Assembly (NCBI GenBank): GCA_016871155.1
Contig: VFZO01000038.1
Location: 1-33,557 of the forward strand
DNA: 33,557 bases
Source of the DNA: Acidobacteriota bacterium
GTDB lineage: Bacteria > Acidobacteriota > Terriglobia > Bryobacterales > Bryobacteraceae
Direction of reading: 5' to 3'
Below the pieces are notes generated by a model, which was not told the DNA's origin, searched no databases, and saw only the letters and a program-made list of their open reading frames with translations. Both the position numbers and the translations under genes were made by a program. Positions 1 to 8,404 of this stretch are shown here, piece after piece (position 1 is the stretch's first letter; each line of letters starts with the position of its first letter).

Positions 1-726
1 TTCGAGGATGGCCGCGGACGGGCCGTCGAGATTTCCGACAATCAAAAGTCGCAAACCACCGAGCAGCCCGCGGTCGCGCACCGCCTCCAACCAAAACGGA
101 ATCCGCTTCTTGGCCTTCAGTTCGCCGATGAGGCCGACCACACGGCCGCCGCGCAACAAACCGCGGACTTCGGCACGCCGCGCCTCGTCGCCCGGCAGCA
201 GCGTCCAGCGAGCGGCGTCAACGCTATTTGGCGTCCACAGGACCGGCTTTCCGGGAAACAGTGCGCGGATTCGGGCGGCCTTCTCGGTGGTGACGGCGCC
301 TATTGAGCCGGCGCGGGAGAACGCCTCGCTCACCATCCAGCCGCGCTGCGACAGGAACCAGTCGCGATCCAAGTCATTGCCGCGAACTAGCACCGACGAA
401 GGCACCTCCAGCCACGCGGCAAACGTGGTGGCGAGAAAGCCTCCTTCACACGCACCGAAGCCTACAACGTGGGAATACGCCGCACGCGTGTGCCGCCGCA
501 GCGCGAGCAGCCACGCGTGGTTCGCGGCTTGACCCGGCTCGGCGTCCGCGGCTACAAACAGATCCACGCCGTTGTCACGCTCCACTTCGCCGCCCGGATG
601 TCCGGTGATCAAGACGTCCACGCGAACGCCCCGGCGGCGTAACGCACGAACCTGCCGCGCGCAGCTCACAGCCATGCCACCCTTCAATGGCGGGTAGCGA
701 TCCGTCACCCAGAGGATGCGATCCAT
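1..726 (-). CDS. GT4-type glycosyltransferase, N-terminal part (cut by window edge)
   Basis: Open frame of 242 codons running off the left edge, so the C-terminal half is missing. The start MDRILWVTDRYPPLKGG has the beta-strand plus 'PP..GG' loop typical of the acceptor domain of GT-B fold, GT4-family sugar transferases. Further in, a TTEKAARIRALFP helix and a WTPNSVD segment match the linker into the donor domain. It probably transfers a sugar from a nucleotide-sugar to a lipid-linked or polysaccharide acceptor at the cytoplasmic membrane face; the substrate is unknown. Its ATG overlaps the TGA of the preceding small gene (TGATG), so translation is probably coupled. It is the last visible gene of a long minus-strand operon that holds another GT4 gene three places upstream. 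The catalytic Glu motif lies outside the window. Confidence 0.85.
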   Translation of the reverse strand, partial: MDRILWVTDRYPPLKGGMAVSCARQVRALRRRGVRVDVLITGHPGGEVERDNGVDLFVAADAEPGQAANHAWLLALRRHTRAAYSHVVGFGACEGGFLATTFAAWLEVPSSVLVRGNDLDRDWFLSQRGWMVSEAFSRAGSIGAVTTEKAARIRALFPGKPVLWTPNSVDAARWTLLPGDEARRAEVRGLLRGGRVVGLIGELKAKKRIPFWLEAVRDRGLLGGLRLLIVGNLDGPSAAILE

Positions 727-1064
727 CAGGATTCCATCGGATCGTAGCCGTCCTGGCGGAAGGGAAGTACCGGGCTCTGCGAGGCGAGCGCCGCCGAATC
801 CGCGGGCGAGAAATAGCCGGGTTCACCGAACTGCGCGCCCTCGCCGTAGCGCTGATAATACTCGTTCCGATCGCTGGCGGCCTGGGTATCCTCGTTTTCC
901 GGATAACCGTCCGCCGTCGAAGCGCACTGCGGGCACGCCATGCCGTTGGGGCCGGGAATGGTGTGCGCCAGGCACAGTGTCCGCCCGCACATTCCGCATC
1001 CGCCGGACGCGGGAAGGCCGCACTCGCGCACGACAAGAAGCCCGGTATGCCACTGACACGTCAT
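726..1064 (-). CDS. Small Cys/His-rich putative zinc-binding protein
   Basis: A 112-residue protein that I do not recognise. The N-terminal half carries Cys3, His6, Cys15, Cys23, Cys26, Cys31, His34, Cys44 and Cys47. Within this, C-x2-C-x4-C-x2-H-x9-C-x2-C resembles a cross-brace zinc site of the B-box or zinc-ribbon kind. The C-terminal half is acidic, Tyr/Ser-rich, low in complexity and probably disordered. There is no signal peptide or membrane segment. The start is supported by a strong AGGAGGG Shine-Dalgarno (1072-1078) seven bases upstream, which overlaps the stop of the preceding gene. It sits between a two-TM protein and a glycosyltransferase with coupled junctions, so it may be an adaptor or regulator of that envelope-glycan module; this is inference. 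Confidence 0.7.
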   Translation of the reverse strand: MTCQWHTGLLVVRECGLPASGGCGMCGRTLCLAHTIPGPNGMACPQCASTADGYPENEDTQAASDRNEYYQRYGEGAQFGEPGYFSPADSAALASQSPVLPFRQDGYDPMES

Positions 1065-1076
1065 CGCATCTCCCTC

Positions 1077-1952
1077 CTACATCCCCAGCAGCCGGAGACG
1101 CATGAACATTCCAAGCACTTCCTTGGCTGGCGGGGCAGCGTCCGGCGCGCTGTCGGCGGCCTTGAATTTATAGATGTGTTGAATCGAGGCAATTTGGATC
1201 CCTTCTTTCTCGCGCACCTGAACGCGTTCCACCCCGCGGACGGCGGACGCTTCCAACGCACTCGTCTTCCAAACAACCGGCGCGGCCGGCGACCAGGACG
1301 CGGTCACGGAACTCTGCTTTTTCCATTTCGTCTTGTGTTTGGTTTTGCTGCGGCCGCGCTGGGCGCGTTCAATCTTGAGATACGTATTGTCGATGCGGAG
1401 CGCCGCCTCCGCTCCATCGGCCAGGGGCAGGCGCAAGTCGCATATGGGATCGTCATAAAGGGTTTGCTCAATCTTGAAAGCGCGGCCGGAGGGCGGCATC
1501 TGTTGCTTCCCTTTGGCCTTGGCGCCCGTCACACCGGAGAGGTCCAGACGCAGCCGTACTCTTTGTCCTTCGGCAATGTCCGCCCGCAGCTTCCGCAGCA
1601 GAGGCTCGATCGTGACGCGGACTTCGTCCGGAATGTCCACTGAGCGCAACCGTTTCTTCCGCCACAGTGTCAGCAGCAGAATGGCGGTGGGCGTTCCGGC
1701 GAATAAGGCGAAGAGCGCGAAACTCTCAGCAATCGCGGAGAGGATGCCACCCCCGAAAATGCCCGCGAAAATGCCTATGGCCGAATATTTCTGCACCTTG
1801 GCGGCGGACGTTTTTTGCGCCTCCACCACGGTGTCCCAACGTTGCAATTCGTCGAGCAATCGAAGAAGCTTCTTCGGCTCCCAGTGGCCATCCAGGCGCT
1901 GCGTCCGGACCGCTTCGCGCGCCGCCGGAGTCAACTCTTCAATGGATTTCAT
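1077..1952 (-). CDS. Uncharacterised protein with two membrane segments
   Basis: A 291-residue protein of unknown family. Residues 1-56 are helical and charged. Two adjacent hydrophobic segments at about 57-78 (IGIFAGIFGGGILSAIA) and 79-97 form a hairpin that anchors a cytoplasmic C-terminal region of about 190 residues rich in beta strands and Lys/Arg. That region includes a basic patch near KTKHKTKWKK. A longer reading (35 extra residues, from 2057) exists, but the start at 1952 is far better: a perfect GGAGGTG lies five bases upstream and the ATG overlaps the stop of the upstream glycosyltransferase as ATGA. The context (between two GT4 genes, next to a Cys-rich small protein) suggests a role in building or exporting surface glycan, without direct evidence. 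Confidence 0.75.
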   Translation of the reverse strand: MKSIEELTPAAREAVRTQRLDGHWEPKKLLRLLDELQRWDTVVEAQKTSAAKVQKYSAIGIFAGIFGGGILSAIAESFALFALFAGTPTAILLLTLWRKKRLRSVDIPDEVRVTIEPLLRKLRADIAEGQRVRLRLDLSGVTGAKAKGKQQMPPSGRAFKIEQTLYDDPICDLRLPLADGAEAALRIDNTYLKIERAQRGRSKTKHKTKWKKQSSVTASWSPAAPVVWKTSALEASAVRGVERVQVREKEGIQIASIQHIYKFKAADSAPDAAPPAKEVLGMFMRLRLLGM

Positions 1953-3067
1953 CGAAACACCTCCGATAGTCGCGAATGGATTATGGGCCAGGCGAACCCG
2001 CTCGCGTTCGGTTCCGGGCGGGCGCCGCCGAACGCACGGCGAATCGCGTGGGCCCATGCTCGCACATCTCCAGGCGGCGCGAGCCAGCCGTTCACCTCAT
2101 GGACGATCAACTCCCGCGTGACGGCTAGATCGGAAGCTAATACCGGAACGCCCGCGGCCAGCGACTCGACGATCTTGACCGGGCAGCAACCCTGCCGCGT
2201 GTTGCGTTCCGTCTCCGCCAACGGCGCCACGCTGAAACGCATGGTCCGCAGTGCCGCCGCCAGCTCAACGGGCGTTAAAGCCTCGCGCCACGATACGCAT
2301 GCGTCCAGCTTGTGCCTCGCGATGCGGCGCTGGACTTCGCGGGCGGATTGCCCGCCGCCATGAACGATCAGGAGCCTCGCGCCCTCCACCGCGGCGGCGG
2401 CGAACGCGTCGATGAAGAACTCGACGCCTTGCCAGGGATGCAAGCCACCCACGTATCCGCAGAGCAATGGATCCGCGCCGCCGCGCGCGGAGTAGAAGGC
2501 CTCGCCGGCGGCGTTCGGAATGACATCGATTTTCGATGCGTCCACCCCCTCGTCGATGAGCGCGCTGCGCGTGACCGCGGAAACGCAGAGCACCGATGAC
2601 GCATGGCGCAGGCAGAAACGCTCCATGCCGGCGACCTTGGCCTGCAACGCCGGACTGTGCGCGAAACCGGGCCGGGTGTAGGCGAGTTCCCAACTTGGCA
2701 GGGCATTCACTTCGAACAGTGAGCGGACTCCGGGCGCCGCACGCAGTGCAGGCACTCCGCCCCAGGGATCGCGGAATACGATGCGCTCCAAGGTATCCGT
2801 CCGCGCGGCGACTTCGCGTTGGACGAACGACGCGAACGCACCGGCCCGGCGCAGCATGTCCTTGTGGACCGGGGGCAGGCGGAGAATTTCGATGGATTCC
2901 TCGCGCTGATACAACGGCAGATCATCGGCCCCAAGGCAAAGCAGCGTTAGCGGACCGAAGTCGCGAGCGAGCGCGGTGATCATGGAAGCAATATGGCTGG
3001 ACGACCCCTTTGGCCGAGGAAAGACGTCGAATGCCACGTAGACCGAGCGAGCGCGCATGGAAGTCAA
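1949..3067 (-). CDS. GT4-family glycosyltransferase
   Basis: A 372-residue GT-B glycosyltransferase of family GT4. The N-terminal acceptor domain shows the early strand VYVAFDVFPRPKGSSSH. The linker DVIPNAAGEAF and the donor-domain start GYVGGLHPWQGVE are typical. The nucleotide-sugar site reads VKIVESLAAGVPVLASD; the second Glu of the EX7E motif is present, while by my alignment the first is Gly. It should transfer a hexose from UDP-, GDP- or ADP-sugar to a membrane-linked acceptor in the cytoplasm. Met4 is an alternative start. It lies 42 bases after the DUF1501 gene and its stop overlaps the next start (ATGA). The acceptor and the polysaccharide it serves cannot be told from sequence. Confidence 0.9.
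   Translation of the reverse strand: MTSMRARSVYVAFDVFPRPKGSSSHIASMITALARDFGPLTLLCLGADDLPLYQREESIEILRLPPVHKDMLRRAGAFASFVQREVAARTDTLERIVFRDPWGGVPALRAAPGVRSLFEVNALPSWELAYTRPGFAHSPALQAKVAGMERFCLRHASSVLCVSAVTRSALIDEGVDASKIDVIPNAAGEAFYSARGGADPLLCGYVGGLHPWQGVEFFIDAFAAAAVEGARLLIVHGGGQSAREVQRRIARHKLDACVSWREALTPVELAAALRTMRFSVAPLAETERNTRQGCCPVKIVESLAAGVPVLASDLAVTRELIVHEVNGWLAPPGDVRAWAHAIRRAFGGARPEPNASGFAWPIIHSRLSEVFR
1958..1964 (-). promoter_or_regulatory. Strong Shine-Dalgarno deciding the start at 1952
   Basis: GGAGGTG read on the minus strand, five bases before the ATG at 1952, inside the 3' end of the upstream glycosyltransferase gene. It rules out the longer reading from 2057. It also shows that this genome uses classical Shine-Dalgarno sites inside operons, in contrast to the divergent promoters described elsewhere. 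Confidence 0.7.
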
Positions 3068-3109
3068 GATGGTATCAATATCGTGACTTTCGGACCCAAA
3101 CGGTGTCGA

Positions 3110-4507
3110 CTAAGCGTTGCGCAAAAGGAACTGCGTGAACTCGTGCTCGCCGTGGACGTCGGTCAGCCGTTGGTCCCGGCCTTGATAAAAGTACGTGAGC
3201 TTCCGATGATCCATGCCGATCATTCGAAGGATCGTGGCATTGATGTCGTGCGCGGTGATGGGGTTTTCCACCGGCCGCAAGCCGAATTCATCGGTCGAGC
3301 CATAGACGCGGCCGCCCTGAATCCCGGCGCCCGCCATCCACATGCTGAACGCGTAGGGATGATGATCGCGGCCGTTGGCGCCCTCCGCAAGCGGCGTGCG
3401 GCCAAACTCGCTGGACCAGACGACGAGGGTGGAGTCCAGGAGGCCGCGCCCTTTCAGGTCCTGCAACAGGCCAGCGATCGGCTGGTCCGACTTAGGCGCC
3501 ATTTTGTTGTGCGAGCCGGCCAGATCGTTGTGCGCCCCGTCCCAATCGTCGCCCAAGTGCGTGCCCGAATAGAGCTGCACGAAACGAACGCCGCGTTCGA
3601 CAAGACGGCGGGCCAACAAACATTTCCGGCCGAAATCGTCGCTGCGGGGCTCGCCGATTCCGTATAGCTTTCTTGTAGCTTCGGATTCGCCGCTCAAGTC
3701 CACCGCCTCCGGTGCGGTGGACTGCATGCGATAGGCCAATTCATAGGACGCCAGACGCGCCTCCAGCTCGTCGTCGCCCGCGCGCGCAATAGCGTGTTCC
3801 TTGTTTTGCGCCCCAATAAAATCAAGCGTTGCACGTTGTGTCTGGGCCGAGGTACCGGCTGGGACCGCCAGATTCAATACCGGCACCGGCCCAGGGCGGA
3901 ATATAGTTCCCTGATAGACGGCCGGCAGATAGCCGGCGCCATACCCTTGGGGGCCGCACTTCATGGCGCCGTCGGACATTACGACGAAAGCCGGCAGGTT
4001 TTCGTTCTCCGAACCCAATCCATATGCGGTCCACGAACCAAGCGATGGCTTGCCGGGAAACTGCGAGCCCGTGCTATGCAGGTACATCGCGGGCGCGTGA
4101 TCGAAGGCGTCACCGTGACAGGAGCGGATCAGGACAAAATCGTCCGCCTGCTTCGCGATGTTTGGAAACAATGAGGAGATCTCAGTTCCGCCGCGGCCGT
4201 ATCGCTGAAAGTCCCACGGACTGCCTCGTACGATCGCCTTCGTGAAGTCGATGCGGCTGGTCTTGAGTCCTTGCACGAAGCTGGCGGGCAGCGTCTGGCC
4301 AGAAATCCGTTTCAGCTCCGGTTTCGGGTCGAACGTGTCGACATGGCTCACGCCGCCGTGCATGAAGAGATGAATCACGGCCTTCGCGCGTGCCGGGGCG
4401 TGCGGCGCCTTCGGCGAAAGCGGGCCGGCTAACAGCGATTGCGCCGCGACGGCGCCAAAGCCCATGCCGGTGCGAAGTAGAAAGTCCCGTCTTGAATTAG
4501 TCGACAT
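3110..4507 (-). CDS. DUF1501 exported protein
   Basis: A 465-residue protein of the DUF1501 family, an alkaline-phosphatase/sulfatase-fold group abundant in Planctomycetes and Acidobacteria. The N-terminus [16 protein letters not shown] is a twin-arginine (Tat) signal, so it should be exported folded. Family blocks visible are HLFMHGGVSHVDTFDPKP, the RSCHGDAFDHAPAMYLHSTG region, LVVWSSEFGRTP and NGRDHHPYAFSMWMAG; the Asp/His clusters look like metal ligands. The enzymatic activity is not established. Its start lies 11 bases inside the end of the upstream PSD1 cytochrome gene. This pairing recurs widely in these phyla and implies joint work at or outside the cell surface, possibly on polysaccharide. 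Confidence 0.93.
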   Translation of the reverse strand: MSTNSRRDFLLRTGMGFGAVAAQSLLAGPLSPKAPHAPARAKAVIHLFMHGGVSHVDTFDPKPELKRISGQTLPASFVQGLKTSRIDFTKAIVRGSPWDFQRYGRGGTEISSLFPNIAKQADDFVLIRSCHGDAFDHAPAMYLHSTGSQFPGKPSLGSWTAYGLGSENENLPAFVVMSDGAMKCGPQGYGAGYLPAVYQGTIFRPGPVPVLNLAVPAGTSAQTQRATLDFIGAQNKEHAIARAGDDELEARLASYELAYRMQSTAPEAVDLSGESEATRKLYGIGEPRSDDFGRKCLLARRLVERGVRFVQLYSGTHLGDDWDGAHNDLAGSHNKMAPKSDQPIAGLLQDLKGRGLLDSTLVVWSSEFGRTPLAEGANGRDHHPYAFSMWMAGAGIQGGRVYGSTDEFGLRPVENPITAHDINATILRMIGMDHRKLTYFYQGRDQRLTDVHGEHEFTQFLLRNA

Positions 4508-6779
4508 ACAAAAACTCGTTCAGATTGAGAAGGCCGCGAACCAGCTCCGCCACTGCGGCCGGCCGGCTGCCCGTGTTTTCGGTTTGCGTGCGCAAGAATT
4601 CCTCCGCGCGTTGTTTTTCTACGGCCGATGGGACGCGCAACAATACGCGTTGGAACGCGCCGGTGACAGCGTCGCCGTTCTCTAGTGCAGACGCCACCGC
4701 GCGCGCCTGATCGAGGATGAAGCCGCCGTTCAACCATGTCAAGGATTGTGTCGCGGTGGTGGAGGAGTCCCGCCGCGAGCAGGTCAGCATACTCTCCGGC
4801 GCGTCGAACACTTCCATCACCGGCATCCGGAACGTTCGCTTCTGCAGCATGTAGATCGAGCGCCGGGTGTAGTCCGCCTTGTCGAAGGTCACCGGCCAAG
4901 CGTTGGCAACCGGCTGCGTCATCCCGCGAAGTTCCTCTTGGCTTAACGGGGGAATCACCGGCTTCCCGCCAACCTTACGGTTCAGGGTGCCGGCCACGGC
5001 CAGGACTGCGTCCCGCATCTCTTCGGACTGCAATCGCCTCCGCGAAAACCTGGAAAGGAGTTCGTTCCGCGGATCCTTTTCCATGTCCGGGGCCGACGCT
5101 TCGCGCCGGTAGGCGTCGCTGTGAAGGATCAGCCTGTGCATCGCTTTGATGGACCATTTCCGCTCCACGAACTCCAGCGCCAGCCAATCCAGTAACTCGG
5201 GATGGGACGGCGGCGAACCGCGGCGGCCGAAGTCGCTGGGTGTGGCCACTAGACCGCGGCCGAAGTGCCCCTGCCAAATTCGATTCACCATCACACGCGC
5301 CGTCAGCGGATTGCCGGGCGAGGCGATCCATTCGGCCAAGGCATACCGCCGGCCGGTTGTCGGAAGAAGTGGAATCGGCCCGGTGGCGTCGCGGAAATCC
5401 GGTGCCGCGGGCACTTCGCCGCCGCCCAGCACGGCCAGCCAGCCAGGCTCCACGGGCGTGCCAAGGCGCTCCCCCTTCACGGGAAGATAGGTCTTCGGCG
5501 AGTAGTTGCCGGCGTCCATGACTCCGCACGAAAACGGCTTCGACCGGTAGTTGGCGAACATACTCACCAAGCGCCGCTCAATACCCCGCATCCGCTCGGC
5601 CTCGTCCGCGGAGAGGCAGGACCGGATGTCGTCCTCCTTGCGATGCAACTTCCGGCAACGGGCCTGAATCGCGCCGATCTCTTCGCCGATATCCCGCAGC
5701 TTGATCTCTCGGTTGTTCTCGCCAGTGTCGAAGCCGAGCGAGGTCAACCGGTTGAGCGCCACTTTCGTTTTAACCATGGGCGCGAATAGTGCCTGAAAGC
5801 GGTAGTAGTCGCGCTGCGGCAACGGGTCGTATTTGTGGTCGTGACAGCGCGCGCAGCCGAGCGTGAGGCCTTGGAACACGGCGGCCGTCGTGTCCACATA
5901 GTCCGTCAAACTCTCAACACGATTGATATCGGCCTGATCCGGATACAGATCGCGATTCGGCCCGACGCAGTAGTAGCCGGTGCCGCTGACGGACAGCGGA
6001 TCTTCCGGCCAGAACTCATCGCCCGCAAGCTGTTCGCGAACAAAACGGTCGTAGGGTTTGCCGGACTGGAACGAGGCAATCACGTAGTCTCGATAACGCC
6101 ATGCGTCCGGAATGTAGGAGTCCAGTTCAAAGCCCGCCGTATCGGAGTAACGCACCAGGTCCAACCAGAAGCGGCCCCACTTTTCGCCGTAGTGTGGAGA
6201 GTCGAGAAGGCGATCCACAAGCTTCGTCCAAGCGGCGGGCGAGGTATCGGCGGCAAATGCGCGAACCTCTTCATAGGTGGGCGGAAGTCCGGTCAGGTCG
6301 TAGCTTACGCGCCGGATCAGCGCTTCCTTCGATGCCTGTGGCGCGGGCTTCAATCCTTTCAACCGTATCCGCTCATTGAGAAAATCGTCGATGGTGCGGA
6401 CGCTCGCCGGACGGACCGGCTTTTGAAACGACCACCAAGTACTCCCGCCGCTCACCTTCGCCCAAGCGGCGCCGGTGCCGATCCAAGTCCGCAGGGCCTC
6501 GATCTCGGGACCCTCCAGCTTTTTTCCGGGGGGCATCTTCAATGCGCCCGTCTGCTCAACAGCCTGCAGCAGCAGGCTGGCGCCGGGCGAGCCAGGTACG
6601 ATCGCCGCGCCCTTCGCACCGCCTTTCAGCGCGCCTTCGCGCGTGCTCAAATCCAAGCCCGAAAGCTTCACCGAACTCGAATGACACGCCAGGCAGTTCT
6701 TTTCCAACACCGCCAGCGGGTCCTGTGCCAGGCAGACAAATCCGGCGGCAGCCAGCAATCCGCTTATCCGGGGCGCCAT
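4497..6779 (-). CDS. PSD1-type cytochrome protein (DUF1549 / DUF1553)
   Basis: A 760-residue exported protein of the planctomycete cytochrome C family. A hydrophobic signal (residues 1-18) is followed by a heme motif C29-L-A-C32-H33 in a PSCyt1 domain, then the DUF1549 domain (about 120-330) with [14 protein letters not shown] and a second heme-like motif C309-A-R-C312-H313, and the DUF1553 (PSD1) domain (about 480-735) with [20 protein letters not shown] and [12 protein letters not shown]. Length is within the family range. Its role is unknown; the heme sites suggest electron transfer coupled to a periplasmic or surface reaction carried out with the overlapping DUF1501 protein. No Shine-Dalgarno is evident at the ATG, 10 bases after the HD-GYP stop. 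Confidence 0.93.
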   Translation of the reverse strand: MAPRISGLLAAAGFVCLAQDPLAVLEKNCLACHSSSVKLSGLDLSTREGALKGGAKGAAIVPGSPGASLLLQAVEQTGALKMPPGKKLEGPEIEALRTWIGTGAAWAKVSGGSTWWSFQKPVRPASVRTIDDFLNERIRLKGLKPAPQASKEALIRRVSYDLTGLPPTYEEVRAFAADTSPAAWTKLVDRLLDSPHYGEKWGRFWLDLVRYSDTAGFELDSYIPDAWRYRDYVIASFQSGKPYDRFVREQLAGDEFWPEDPLSVSGTGYYCVGPNRDLYPDQADINRVESLTDYVDTTAAVFQGLTLGCARCHDHKYDPLPQRDYYRFQALFAPMVKTKVALNRLTSLGFDTGENNREIKLRDIGEEIGAIQARCRKLHRKEDDIRSCLSADEAERMRGIERRLVSMFANYRSKPFSCGVMDAGNYSPKTYLPVKGERLGTPVEPGWLAVLGGGEVPAAPDFRDATGPIPLLPTTGRRYALAEWIASPGNPLTARVMVNRIWQGHFGRGLVATPSDFGRRGSPPSHPELLDWLALEFVERKWSIKAMHRLILHSDAYRREASAPDMEKDPRNELLSRFSRRRLQSEEMRDAVLAVAGTLNRKVGGKPVIPPLSQEELRGMTQPVANAWPVTFDKADYTRRSIYMLQKRTFRMPVMEVFDAPESMLTCSRRDSSTTATQSLTWLNGGFILDQARAVASALENGDAVTGAFQRVLLRVPSAVEKQRAEEFLRTQTENTGSRPAAVAELVRGLLNLNEFLYVD

Positions 6780-6789
6780 GGCCGTTAGC

Positions 6790-7638
6790 TTAACTCACAT
6801 CTTTGAACTGTTCAAAGATGGTCTCGAATTCAAAATGGGCCTGCCGGAATAATTCCAGCAAGCGAGGATCGAAGTGAGAAGGCAGCGTCCGGCCGTCGCC
6901 TTCCAAGATAACGCGGCATGTGGCGTCGTGATCGAACGCCCGCTTGTAAGATCTGCGGCTGCGCAGAGCGTCGTAGCAGTCGCTCAACATCACGATGCGG
7001 CCGGCGATCGGGATCTGTTCGCCTACCAACCGGTGCGGATAACCGGAACCGTCCCAATGTTCGTGATGGGTCAGCGCTATATCGCGAGCCATGTTCAGCA
7101 GGCGGGAGTTCGAACCCTCCAGGAGGCTGGACCCAATCATGGTGTGGGACTCCATAACTTTTCTATCGCCGCCGTCCAACGACCCGGCCTTGCGAATCAG
7201 ATCGTCAGGGATAGCGATCTTTCCCACATCGTGCATCGGCGCTGCGCGAAAGATCAGTTCCTGATCGTCGCCCGACCAGCCCAGATGCCGCGCAATTACT
7301 TTCGCGTAGTGGCTGACTCTCTGAATGTGCGCGCCCGTTTCGCGGTCTTTGTAAGCCGAGGCGCGTGTCAGGCGGAGAACCGTGTCGTAGTAGGCCTCTT
7401 CCAACTCCTGCGAACGCCGTTTTTCCAACTCAAGTGCGAATCCTAAATCGACCGTCGCGTCCCGGTTTAACCGGCGGACTTCGCTGAGTTCTCGCCGCAC
7501 GCTCGCCATGCGCCCCTCCATCTCTTGGATTCGCGCAAGCGCGTCTTCCAGAGTGAGCGGCGGCCGCTCGGTTGTCTTTTTCGCTCTTGCGCGAGGGGTC
7601 CTAGGCATCTCGGGTTGGCCGAATTTCTCTTGCCGCAA
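6790..7638 (-). CDS. HD-GYP domain phosphodiesterase
   Basis: A 282-residue cytoplasmic protein. After a basic N-terminus there is a coiled coil (about 28-85), then an HD-GYP domain (about 90-275) with H136-D137 (PMHDVGKIAIPD), the HHEHWDGSGYP motif (191-201) and SDCYDALRSRRSYK. All hallmark residues are present, so hydrolysis of cyclic di-GMP (or a related dinucleotide) is expected. There is no receiver domain; the coiled coil may mediate dimerisation or sensing. The longest frame starts with TTG; an ATG at residue 11 (7608) is an equally plausible start, and neither has a good Shine-Dalgarno. It lies 22 bases downstream of lptB in the same operon, hinting at a link between second-messenger turnover and envelope assembly. 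Confidence 0.92.
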   Translation of the reverse strand: MRQEKFGQPEMPRTPRARAKKTTERPPLTLEDALARIQEMEGRMASVRRELSEVRRLNRDATVDLGFALELEKRRSQELEEAYYDTVLRLTRASAYKDRETGAHIQRVSHYAKVIARHLGWSGDDQELIFRAAPMHDVGKIAIPDDLIRKAGSLDGGDRKVMESHTMIGSSLLEGSNSRLLNMARDIALTHHEHWDGSGYPHRLVGEQIPIAGRIVMLSDCYDALRSRRSYKRAFDHDATCRVILEGDGRTLPSHFDPRLLELFRQAHFEFETIFEQFKDVS

Positions 7639-7660
7639 TCATACGCTCATGCGCGGTCCT

Positions 7661-8398
7661 TCACAAGCCGGGCTGGTCCAATCGAAAGTTGTCGCCCAGG
7701 TAGACCCGCTTCACTTCCGGATCGCGGCCCAATTCGTCTGGCGAGCCGGCACGGAAAATCCTGCCGCTGCTGATGATGTAGGCGCGTTCCGTGACGGCCA
7801 GGGTCTCACGCACGTTGTGATCGGTGATGAGAATTCCGATTCCCGATTTTTTCAGGTCGCCGATGATTCGCTGGAGCTCGATTACCTGGATGGGATCGAT
7901 CCCGGAGAACGGTTCGTCCAAGAGAAGAAACGCCGGCTCGATCACCAACGAACGCGCGATCTCGGTTCTTCGCCGCTCGCCGCCGGAAAGCATGTAGCCT
8001 TTCGAGTTGCGTACGGTGTCAAGACCAAGCTGTTCGATTAACTGGTTCATCCGCTCGCGCCGCTGGCGCGCGTCAAGCGGCAGCGTCTCCAGTATGGCCA
8101 GCAAATTCTCCTCGACGGTCAGCTTCCGGAAAACGCTGGCCTCTTGCGGCAAGTAAGAAACGCCGCGGCGGGCGCGGCGAAACATCGGCAACTCGGTGAT
8201 GTCGTCGCCGTCGATGACCACCTGCCCGGAGTCCGGGCTGATCAATCCGACAATCATGTAAAAGCTTGTCGTTTTGCCGGCTCCGTTCGGGCCGAGCAAT
8301 CCGACCACTTCGCCCTGGCGCACGTGAACCGACACGTTGTCCACCACCTTGCGGCCGCGATACGACTTTGAGATTTCCTTGGTTTCGAGTACCCGCAT
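7661..8398 (-). CDS. lptB: LPS export ABC transporter ATP-binding protein LptB
   Basis: A 245-residue ATPase that powers extraction of lipopolysaccharide from the inner membrane with LptF and LptG. Walker A GPNGAGKT at 36-43, Q-loop Gln85, signature LSGGE 138-142, Walker B FLLLDE 157-162 and switch His194 ([10 protein letters not shown]) are all intact. The start [19 protein letters not shown] and the segments [17 protein letters not shown] and [15 protein letters not shown] are specific to LptB rather than to amino-acid importers. It follows an LptC/LptA-like gene by 6 bases. lptF and lptG are not in the window. Confidence in the orthology is high. Confidence 0.97.
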   Translation of the reverse strand: MRVLETKEISKSYRGRKVVDNVSVHVRQGEVVGLLGPNGAGKTTSFYMIVGLISPDSGQVVIDGDDITELPMFRRARRGVSYLPQEASVFRKLTVEENLLAILETLPLDARQRRERMNQLIEQLGLDTVRNSKGYMLSGGERRRTEIARSLVIEPAFLLLDEPFSGIDPIQVIELQRIIGDLKKSGIGILITDHNVRETLAVTERAYIISSGRIFRAGSPDELGRDPEVKRVYLGDNFRLDQPGL

Positions 8399-8404
8399 TC
8401 GCCG

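Noticed and set aside
687..1643. A 318-codon plus-strand frame opposite the small Cys-rich and two-TM genes
   Set aside because: The minus-strand genes have strong Shine-Dalgarno sites and coupled starts; the plus-strand frame has neither and crosses a gene boundary.
7104..7120. GGGAGTTCGAACCCTCC, resembling a tRNA T-arm
   Set aside because: It lies inside the HD-GYP coding sequence (residues LEGSNS) and no acceptor stem, anticodon arm or D-arm surrounds it.
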